From Paludibacteraceae bacterium (GTDB lineage: Bacteria; Bacteroidota; Bacteroidia; Bacteroidales; Paludibacteraceae), in NCBI GenBank assembly GCA_017960065.1, contig JAGCZK010000121.1, forward strand, positions 1-7,436: a stretch of 7,436 bases of DNA, given 5' to 3'. The notes under the pieces were generated by a model. That model searched no databases, was not told where the DNA came from, and worked only from the letters and a program-made list of their open reading frames with translations. The stretch's first letter is position 1; the number at the start of each line of letters is the position of its first letter. A program made the position numbers and the translations under genes. Below, piece by piece: positions 1 through 5,248 of the stretch.

Positions 1-1149
1 CATCGCACGAACTTTAGGCGCACCGCTGAGGGTACCTGCTGGGAAGGTGTCGAAGAATGCCAGGATGGGGTCGGCTTTCTCATCCAACTCGCCCGACACA
101 CGGCTCACCAGGTGGATGACATGGCTGTAGTACTGCATGTCCTTGTAAAAATCGACCCGCACTTGGTGGCAGTTGCGGCTCAAATCGTTGCGGGCCAGAT
201 CGACCAGCATGACGTGTTCGGCGTTTTCTTTGGGGTCGTTGCGCAAAAACTCGGCATTGCGGTCGTCCTGCTCCTTGTTGCCCGTGCGCTTGGTCGTGCC
301 GGCAATCGGGTCGATGTAGGCGCGGCCGCCTTCGATGCGGCAGTGCGTTTCGGGCGACGAGCCGAAGATGCGGAAGCCGCCGAAATCGAAGTAAAACAGG
401 TACGGGCTGGGGTTGATGCTGCGCAGGGCGCGGTAGAGTTTGAAGTCGTCGCCTTCGTAGTGATGGACAAAGCGGCGCGACACCACGATTTGGAACACGT
501 CGCCGCGCAAGCAGTGCTGGATGCCCTTGCGGATGTTGGCCTTGTGCTCCTCGTCGGTCAGGGTGCTGGTGGTTTCGCCCACCGGATGGAAGTCATAGAC
601 GCGCACGTTGGCCTTTTGGATGCGTTTTTCGGTTTCTTCGAGGTGGTCGGCCTCGCCGTCGGTGAGCAGTTCCACGATCTTCATGGTGTTGTTGAAATGG
701 TCGAACACCACCACCGTCTTGTACAGGATATAGAGCAAGTCGGGGGCGTCGTTGCGCTGTTGGGTCACGTCTTTGACCGGGATGTTTTCGAAATAGCGCA
801 CGGCGTTGAACGAGGTGAATCCGTACAGGCCGCAGTACTGGCGGTCGTCGCCCTCAATTTCGAACTGGTGCAAAAAGTCGTTGATGACCTGATCGACCGG
901 ATAGGCCGCCGACACTTCGCGCTCGATCTGACTGCCGTCTGGATAGCGGCAGCACGACTTGCCGTGGGCCACGCTCACCGAAGCGATGGGCTGAAAACCG
1001 ATAAACGAGCGGCTGTTTTCGCCGCTGTGGTAATCCGAACTTTCCATCAGGGCGCTTTGCGGATACACGTCGCGCAGGCGCAGATAGGCGCTGACCGGGG
1101 TGTAGAGGTCGGCCAGCAGTTGTTTGGTGTGGGTGTGATACGTAAACAT
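1..1149 (-). CDS. trpE: Anthranilate synthase component I, 3' end cut by window
   Basis: TrpE converts chorismate to anthranilate, using ammonia supplied by the TrpG glutaminase; this is the first committed step of tryptophan synthesis in the cytoplasm. The 383 visible residues start at ATG 1149 (MFTYHTHTKQLLADLYTP). Residues 34-38 (LMESS) match the LLES motif that binds feedback-inhibiting tryptophan in the family. The chorismate-binding domain shows SSPETH, then PIAGTTKRTG near residues 280-289, MLVDLARNDLSR, and GTLSGAPK at 372-379. Family members are about 460-470 residues long, so roughly 85 C-terminal residues lie beyond the left edge. The gene follows trpB after only 22 bases and must share its transcript and attenuator. 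The LMESS motif predicts feedback inhibition by tryptophan on top of transcriptional control. PabB or a salicylate/isochorismate synthase is unlikely, given this motif and the trpB neighbour. Confidence 0.96.
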   Translation of the reverse strand, partial: MFTYHTHTKQLLADLYTPVSAYLRLRDVYPQSALMESSDYHSGENSRSFIGFQPIASVSVAHGKSCCRYPDGSQIEREVSAAYPVDQVINDFLHQFEIEGDDRQYCGLYGFTSFNAVRYFENIPVKDVTQQRNDAPDLLYILYKTVVVFDHFNNTMKIVELLTDGEADHLEETEKRIQKANVRVYDFHPVGETTSTLTDEEHKANIRKGIQHCLRGDVFQIVVSRRFVHHYEGDDFKLYRALRSINPSPYLFYFDFGGFRIFGSSPETHCRIEGGRAYIDPIAGTTKRTGNKEQDDRNAEFLRNDPKENAEHVMLVDLARNDLSRNCHQVRVDFYKDMQYYSHVIHLVSRVSGELDEKADPILAFFDTFPAGTLSGAPKVRAM

Positions 1150-1171
1150 AAGGGGTTCTTATTTATCTGAT

Positions 1172-2359
1172 TTACAATTGGAAATACGATGCGTAGGTGT
1201 TCATGTCTTTGTCGCCGCGGCCCGATACGGTCAGCACCACCACTTCGTCGGGTTGGAAGCGGCATTGTGGCAGCACGGCCAGCGCGTGGGCGCTTTCGAT
1301 GGCCGGGATAATGCCTTCGAGTTGGGTCAGCTCGAGTGCGGCGGCCATGGCCTGCTTGTCGGTAATGGCAAAGACCGTGGAGCGGCCCGTTTTGGCCAGA
1401 TGGGCGTGCATGGGGCCGATGCCCGGGTAGTCGAGGCCGGCCGAAATCGAGAAGGCTTCGGCAATTTGACCGTCGTCGTTCATCATCACCAGCGAGCGAC
1501 TGCCGTGCAGCACGCCTTCGCGGCCCAAATGGATGGTGGCGGCGCTGCGGTCGGGATGATCGACGCCCTCGCCGGCGGCTTCGGCCGCATAAAGGCGGAC
1601 GGCCTCGTTGTCGATGTAATGGTAAAAGGTGCCGGCGGCATTGCTACCCCCGCCGATGCAGGCAATCAGGTAGTCGGGCGCCGTGCGGCCGGTCTGGGCC
1701 TGCAGCTGCTTTTGAATCTCTTCGCTGATGACCGACTGGAAACGGGCCACCATGTCGGGATAGGGGTCGGGGCCCACCACCGAACCGATGATGTAGTGGG
1801 TGTTTTCGGGATGGCAGCACCAGTCGCGGATGGCCTCGGTGGTGGCGTCTTTGAGCGTGCCGTTGCCCGTGTGCACCGGCACCACCGTGGCGCCCAACAT
1901 CCGCATACGCTGTACATTGAGGTACTGGCGCTCCACGTCGGTGGCTCCCATATACACCACGCACTCCATATTCATCAGCGCGCAGACCGTGGCGGTGCCC
2001 ACGCCGTGCTGGCCGGCTCCCGTCTCGGCCACGATGCGGGTCTTGCCCATGCGCTTGGCCAGCAGCAATTGGCCCAGGGCGTTGTTGAGCTTGTGGGCGC
2101 CGGTGTGGCACAGATCCTCGCGTTTGAGGTAGATTTGGGCCCCGTAGCGCTCGCTCAGGCGCTCGGCGAAATAGAGGGGCGTCGGGCGGCCGACATAATC
2201 GTGCAGCAATTGGTCCAACTGGGCCTTGAACGAAGGCTCCTGCATGATTTGCAGGTAGTTGGCCTTGAGCTCGGAGACGTTCTTTTGCAGGATTTCGGGG
2301 ACGTATGCTCCGCCAAAGCGTCCGTAATATCCATTTTCGTCGATGTGGTAGTTGTTCAT
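1172..2359 (-). CDS. trpB: Tryptophan synthase beta chain
   Basis: TrpB is the PLP-dependent beta subunit of tryptophan synthase. It condenses L-serine with indole, channelled from TrpA, to give L-tryptophan. I use ATG 2359, giving 395 residues, close to the 397 of E. coli. The protein opens MNNYHIDENGYYGRFGGAYVPEIL, a normal start for the family. A TTG at 2386 in the same frame would add nine residues (MSKTTNINH) that match nothing in the family and lie close behind the attenuator, so I reject it. Key motifs: the PLP lysine in HTGAHKLNNAL (K90), the catalytic glutamate in ETGAGQHG (112-119), the phosphate-binding loop GGGSNA (236-241), SAGLDYPGIGP (306-316) and SGRGDKDM (379-386). All active-site residues look intact. 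It is the first structural gene after the leader/attenuator and is followed by trpE, a trpB-first order that I recall from Bacteroidota trp operons. Confidence 0.98.
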   Translation of the reverse strand: MNNYHIDENGYYGRFGGAYVPEILQKNVSELKANYLQIMQEPSFKAQLDQLLHDYVGRPTPLYFAERLSERYGAQIYLKREDLCHTGAHKLNNALGQLLLAKRMGKTRIVAETGAGQHGVGTATVCALMNMECVVYMGATDVERQYLNVQRMRMLGATVVPVHTGNGTLKDATTEAIRDWCCHPENTHYIIGSVVGPDPYPDMVARFQSVISEEIQKQLQAQTGRTAPDYLIACIGGGSNAAGTFYHYIDNEAVRLYAAEAAGEGVDHPDRSAATIHLGREGVLHGSRSLVMMNDDGQIAEAFSISAGLDYPGIGPMHAHLAKTGRSTVFAITDKQAMAAALELTQLEGIIPAIESAHALAVLPQCRFQPDEVVVLTVSGRGDKDMNTYASYFQL

Positions 2360-2395
2360 ATGGTTGATGTTTGTTGTTTTACTCAAAATTCACAT

Positions 2396-2435
2396 AAAAA
2401 AATCAGGTCTGTCGTGAGTTTCCGGCAGACCTGAT
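2396..2435 (-). terminator. trp operon transcription attenuator (intrinsic terminator)
   Basis: On the minus strand, a perfect 10-bp stem (ATCAGGTCTG at 2435-2426 with CAGACCTGAT at 2411-2402) is followed directly by seven T residues (2402-2396, the first also closing the stem). This is a textbook intrinsic terminator. It lies between the leader peptide stop (2471) and the trpB ATG (2359), so it would end transcription before the structural genes. Two more inner pairs (2413-2414 with 2423-2424) are possible across one mismatch. The loop holds ACTCACGA (2419-2412), the exact complement of TCGTGAGT at the end of the leader ORF (2476-2469), giving an alternative pairing that could prevent termination. 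Confidence 0.85.
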
Positions 2436-2468
2436 CGTTATTGCTTGGTAGAAGGTAGTACGGGTTCG

Positions 2469-2491
2469 ACTCACGAATGAAGGATTCGCGA
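2469..2491 (-). promoter_or_regulatory. Leader RNA hairpin competing with the antiterminator
   Basis: In the leader RNA, UCGCGAAU (2491-2484) can pair over 8 bp, with one G-U, to AUUCGUGA (2478-2471) around a 5-base loop. Its 3' arm overlaps the strand UCGUGAGU (2476-2469), which is fully complementary to the attenuator loop (2419-2412). A ribosome stalled on the Trp codons at 2500-2495 would cover the 5' arm of this hairpin and free the 3' arm to act as antiterminator. A second pairing, UUGGUGG (2501-2495, spanning the Trp codons) with CUACCAA (2451-2445), 7 bp with one G-U, is also possible. These are hand-drawn pairings, not folded energies. Confidence 0.6.
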
Positions 2492-2521
2492 GCGCCACCA
2501 ATAATTACCAACTACAATCAT
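2471..2521 (-). CDS. trpL: trp operon leader peptide, 16 codons
   Basis: This short ORF reads MIVVGNYWWRSRILHS and ends in TGA at 2473-2471. It contains two adjacent TGG Trp codons (2500-2495). Two adjacent codons for such a rare amino acid, just upstream of a terminator and of trpB, are the mark of an attenuation leader peptide. An in-frame ATG at 2530 would give a 19-residue form beginning MFKM; the sequence does not decide between the two. Longer in-frame extensions are rejected because they run through the promoter and into the DUF456 gene. The peptide itself need have no function: ribosome stalling at the Trp codons when charged tRNA-Trp is scarce is the regulatory event. The stop codon lies inside the antiterminator strand, so a ribosome that reaches it would mask that strand and favour termination. 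Confidence 0.82.
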   Translation of the reverse strand: MIVVGNYWWRSRILHS

Positions 2522-2551
2522 TTTAAACATACAAAATTCAAATTGATGTTG

Positions 2552-2583
2552 CAAAGTTGCACGATTTTTTTCGAATATGCAAA
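2552..2583 (-). promoter_or_regulatory. Probable trp operon promoter (Bacteroidota type)
   Basis: The minus strand carries TTTG (2583-2580) as a -33 element, then exactly 20 bases, then CAACTTTG (2559-2552) as a -7 element. Known Bacteroidota promoters are TTTG, 19-21 bases, TAnnTTTG; here only the first T of the -7 box differs. Transcription would start near 2545, about 15-25 bases before the leader peptide. The -7 box lies within two direct copies of GTTGCA on the plus strand (2548-2553 and 2556-2561), and the -33 lies inside an inverted repeat (2579-2603). Confidence 0.62.
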
Positions 2584-2603
2584 TTTCGATATAAAAAATT
2601 TGC
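2579..2603. repeat. Inverted repeat over the trp -33 element
   Basis: GCAAATTT (2579-2586) and AAATTTGC (2596-2603) form a perfect 8-bp inverted repeat with a 9-base spacer. One arm contains the putative -33 TTTG of the trp promoter, which is where a dimeric repressor could act. It also lies 11 bases after the stop codon of the DUF456 gene, so it could instead be a weak AT-rich transcript-end hairpin. AT-rich palindromes also arise by chance. Confidence 0.4.
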
Positions 2604-2613
2604 AATAAAAATT

Positions 2614-3093
2614 TTAAGCGGCTGACACCCAACAACTTCCCACTTGCCAGGCCATGACGCCACAGCAAATTACCTTGAGCACGGTGCCCAGCAAAAAGCC
2701 GATGAACGAGCCGAAACCGGCCTTGAGCGCTTCGTCCGAGGCCATGCCGCCCATCAGTTCAAACGCAAACGCGCCGACAAAGGGACCGATGACAATTCCA
2801 GGGAAACCGAAAAACATGCCCACCAGCAGCCCAATCACACAGCCGACCACTCCCCGCTTGCTGCCACCGAACTTTTTGGTGCCCCAGGCCGGAATCACAA
2901 AATCGAGCACCGTCATGACGGCCACCACCACGCCCCAAACCAACAAGGTTTGCCACGACATGTCGATGTTTTCCGAAAAAAACGCCGCCACCATGCCGCC
3001 GTAGGCCAGTGGCAAACCCGGAAGCGCAGGCAACACACAGCCCAGCAGGCCGAGTAGCAGCAAGAAAATGGCTAAAATCAGCAATCCGTCCAT
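2614..3093 (-). CDS. DUF456 family integral membrane protein
   Basis: This 159-residue, very hydrophobic protein belongs to the DUF456 family, whose function is not known to me. It starts at ATG 3093 (MDGLLILAIFLLLLGLLGCV). Family-like features are the VLPALPGLP segment (20-28) after the first hydrophobic stretch, DFVIPAWGTKKFGGSK (64-79) with a short basic loop, and the glycine-rich FGFPG (95-99) and GPFVGAFAFEL (103-113). Hydrophobic stretches near 3-19, 23-39, 49-69, 82-112 and 126-150 suggest about five or six inner-membrane segments, including a Gly-rich pair in the 82-112 region. No catalytic motif is visible. It points the same way as the trp operon and ends about 93 bases before the leader peptide, without a clear terminator, so some read-through into the trp leader is possible. 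A role in tryptophan metabolism is not indicated. Confidence 0.88.
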   Translation of the reverse strand: MDGLLILAIFLLLLGLLGCVLPALPGLPLAYGGMVAAFFSENIDMSWQTLLVWGVVVAVMTVLDFVIPAWGTKKFGGSKRGVVGCVIGLLVGMFFGFPGIVIGPFVGAFAFELMGGMASDEALKAGFGSFIGFLLGTVLKVICCGVMAWQVGSCWVSAA

Positions 3094-3119
3094 AATCCGT
3101 TTGGTAAAAATATGATTTA

Positions 3120-3127
3120 CAAAGATA
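3120..3127 (-). promoter_or_regulatory. Putative -7 element for the DUF456 gene
   Basis: The minus strand reads TATCTTTG, a perfect match to the Bacteroidota -7 consensus TAnnTTTG, 27 bases before the ATG at 3093. No TTTG is found at the expected -33 position (about 3147-3152); that place is occupied by the -7 box of the divergent promoter. Confidence 0.55.
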
Positions 3128-3147
3128 AATATTTCTGTAAAACTATA

Positions 3148-3155
3148 TAACTTTG
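3148..3155 (+). promoter_or_regulatory. Putative -7 element for the T9SS protein gene
   Basis: TAACTTTG matches TAnnTTTG exactly and lies 30 bases before the ATG at 3186. No TTTG is seen 19-21 bases upstream; that position falls in the opposing -7 box (3120-3127). The TTG inside this element (3153) opens the longest reading frame of the downstream gene, but it cannot be both promoter core and start codon of the same message. Confidence 0.55.
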
Positions 3156-3185
3156 CGCCACAAAATATTAAGAATTCCGACTCTC

Positions 3186-5171
3186 ATGAAAAAATCGCTT
3201 TTGTGCTGTTGTCTGTTGGGCTTGGCCGGATGGCTAAGCGCCCAAAACATTTCCAACAGCAGTTTTGAAAACGGCACCCTCAACGACTGGACCACCTCCA
3301 ACGGCACCTTCAACGTCACCACCGACTACGCCTCGGCCGGACAGACCGACGGCAACTGGTGCCTGCGTGTCGGCAGCACCGGCAACGCCACGCTTCAAAG
3401 CCAGCGCAACTCGCACCTGCGGCCGACCAACCTGGTCAGCTTCACCGCCAAAACCACCGGCGACAGCAACGCCGAGCTGCTGCTGACGGTCAACGGCACC
3501 GACTACCAGCAGGTGCGCTACGTCATCCGCCCGCACTGGTGCACCTATTACCTGCCCTTCCAAGCCGATGCCGACGTCAGCCTGACGTTCCGCTTCGGCT
3601 CTACGGCCGAATACCTGATCGACAACATCCGCATCGACGACCAAAACAGCACCGACATCGATGTAGAGAGCACCTATCTGTGGAACAACCGCTTTGGCGA
3701 GGAATGGGGCTGGGTCGATGGCGACAACGACATTTCGATCGACCTGCCCGACGGATTCAGCCTGTGGTTTTTCAACGACTCGTTCTACGGCACGCACAAC
3801 GACAAGAGCAATGTGTTTGGCGGAGGCCGTTTCCTGCGCAACGCCATGCTGGTATATCACCCCTTCGGGTACCTGTTCAGCCAATACACCGGCACCAAAG
3901 ACAACACCACACGCTATTTCGAGTGCATCGACCCCTCGCCCGAAGCCGGCGTCGATAACCTCTACTGGCTGGGCGACGCCGTCTTCACCGACGACGAAAA
4001 AATCAAGGTCGTGCTCGTCGAAGTTTTGGCCGAATCAGCGGGAACCGTCGCCAGTGGACGCACCTACCTGGCCACGTTCGACTATCCATTTGATTTCCAG
4101 AACATTCCGTACCCGACCATCGAGCGCCGCATCGACGCCGCCGACGGCTACGAAACCGTGGTGTACGACGAAAACTACGCCTACATCTACCGCGGAGTCA
4201 CCAATATGTGGGACCAATCGGCCCATGTGGCCCGCTGCGCCAAAAACGACCTGACCGGCCAGGGCGGCACCTGGGAATTCTACACCGGCAGCGGTTGGAG
4301 CAAGGATGTCGCCCAATCGCAAAAAGTGTGCAACTACGACCCCAGTGCGGTGATCAAGCTGCAACCGGGCAACTACGCCATGGTGTATATGCCGATTCTC
4401 AGCCGCGAGGTGCGCGTGTCGTTCGCACCGGCCCCCGAAGGTCCCTGGACCACCTCGCAACTGGTCTATACCCGCCCCGACGACCAACAGTACTGGTCGT
4501 ACATGCCCAACATCCACCAAAAGCTCGACAACGGCAAGTACAGCGTTTCGTACTCGGTCAACTGCTGGGAAGACTGGGGAGCGGCCTTCAACGACAAGTT
4601 CTTTTACCGCCAACGCTACATTCAGGTCGATTTGCTCGGCCTGTCGCCCTACACCCGCACCGACATCGCCGCCACCTGCTACCCCAACGGTTTTTACCAG
4701 GGAGCGGGCTACCAATTCCCGGCCGGCGACTACAACAGCGTGCAGATGCGCCAGTGGGGCCTCTACCCCAACTGCCTGTCGTCGGTTAACTTGGAGGCCG
4801 GCTACCAGGCCACACTCTACAAGGGCGACAACTTTACCGGCGAGTCGATGGTGCTGAATGAAGGCACCTGGTACATCGGCGACGACTTTAACGATGCCGT
4901 CAGATCCATGCGTATCGAGCCCAAAGGCAGCCGCGTGGCCGAAAGCACGGCACCGACCCCCGAGCTGACCATCTACCCCAATCCGGCCATGACCGAAGTG
5001 ACCGTTAACAGCCAGAGCGACCAGGAGGTGCTGTTTACCGACATGACCGGCAAAACCGTCGCCTCGTACTACCTCAAGCAGGGCGCCAACCGCCTCGACA
5101 TCCGCCAGTTGGAAAAAGGCAACTACCTGATCCGCACCCTCTACTCCAGCTTCCGGTTTACCAAGAAATAA
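3186..5171 (+). CDS. Secreted T9SS protein with propeller-like and beta/gamma-crystallin domains
   Basis: This 661-residue exported protein of unknown activity starts at ATG 3186, which begins a clean type I signal peptide (MKKSLLCCCLLGLAGWLSA, cleavage before Gln20). Residues 20 to about 155 (NSSFENGTLNDW to EYLIDNIRIDD) look like a jelly-roll, CBM4/9-like domain. From about 160 to 490, WNNRFGEEWGWVDGD, DISIDLPDGFSLWFFNDSF and later blade-like repeats resemble the propeller-like DUF5005/DUF4185 proteins of Bacteroidota; this is a recollection, not a search result. Residues about 494-577 fit a two-motif beta/gamma-crystallin domain (Y-x-ATLYKGDNFTGESMVL, then NDAVRS at 569-574). Residues 594-661 (LTIYPNPA to KGNYLIRTLYSSFRFTKK) form a type A T9SS sorting domain, so the protein should cross the outer membrane and be released or surface-anchored. 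A glycan-binding or glycan-cleaving role is plausible but no catalytic residues can be assigned. It is a single-gene unit with its own promoter and terminator. Confidence 0.85.
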   Translation: MKKSLLCCCLLGLAGWLSAQNISNSSFENGTLNDWTTSNGTFNVTTDYASAGQTDGNWCLRVGSTGNATLQSQRNSHLRPTNLVSFTAKTTGDSNAELLLTVNGTDYQQVRYVIRPHWCTYYLPFQADADVSLTFRFGSTAEYLIDNIRIDDQNSTDIDVESTYLWNNRFGEEWGWVDGDNDISIDLPDGFSLWFFNDSFYGTHNDKSNVFGGGRFLRNAMLVYHPFGYLFSQYTGTKDNTTRYFECIDPSPEAGVDNLYWLGDAVFTDDEKIKVVLVEVLAESAGTVASGRTYLATFDYPFDFQNIPYPTIERRIDAADGYETVVYDENYAYIYRGVTNMWDQSAHVARCAKNDLTGQGGTWEFYTGSGWSKDVAQSQKVCNYDPSAVIKLQPGNYAMVYMPILSREVRVSFAPAPEGPWTTSQLVYTRPDDQQYWSYMPNIHQKLDNGKYSVSYSVNCWEDWGAAFNDKFFYRQRYIQVDLLGLSPYTRTDIAATCYPNGFYQGAGYQFPAGDYNSVQMRQWGLYPNCLSSVNLEAGYQATLYKGDNFTGESMVLNEGTWYIGDDFNDAVRSMRIEPKGSRVAESTAPTPELTIYPNPAMTEVTVNSQSDQEVLFTDMTGKTVASYYLKQGANRLDIRQLEKGNYLIRTLYSSFRFTKK

Positions 5172-5193
5172 GTGATGCGACAGTGCCAACCGC

Positions 5194-5225
5194 AAAAAAG
5201 GCCATCCGGAAAGGGTGGCCTTTTT
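5194..5225. terminator. Bidirectional intrinsic terminator between convergent genes
   Basis: An 8-bp stem, GGCCATCC (5200-5207) with GGGTGGCC (5213-5220), one G-U pair, has a 5-base loop. Six A residues precede it (5194-5199) and five T residues follow it (5221-5225), so the hairpin has a U-run when read from either strand. It lies 22 bases after the stop of the T9SS gene and 23 bases beyond the stop of the opposing regulator gene, and should end both transcripts. Confidence 0.9.
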
Positions 5226-5248
5226 GTTTGGACTGACTGCGGCGGCAA

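Noticed and set aside
112..1170. 352-codon plus-strand open frame opposite trpE
   Set aside because: It is the antisense shadow of a clear trpE. The translation is rich in Val, Ala, His and Asp with no recognisable motifs, as expected from the complement of GC-rich codons.
2360..2386. TTG start at 2386 for trpB
   Set aside because: It would add nine residues not found in the family. ATG 2359 gives the usual TrpB length and opening sequence.
1178..2434. 418-codon plus-strand open frame opposite trpB
   Set aside because: It mirrors a fully conserved trpB, and its translation has no domain features. It also runs through the attenuator hairpin.
2471..2668. 65-residue minus-strand reading frame taken as a whole gene
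   Set aside because: Its first two thirds lie inside the DUF456 gene and the trp promoter, and have no protein-like pattern. Only the last 16-19 codons, with the tandem Trp codons, are kept as the leader peptide.
4035..5195. 386-codon minus-strand open frame opposite the T9SS protein
   Set aside because: The opposite strand has a signal peptide, several domains and a sorting tail, so this frame is a shadow. It starts within the terminator region and shows no family motif.
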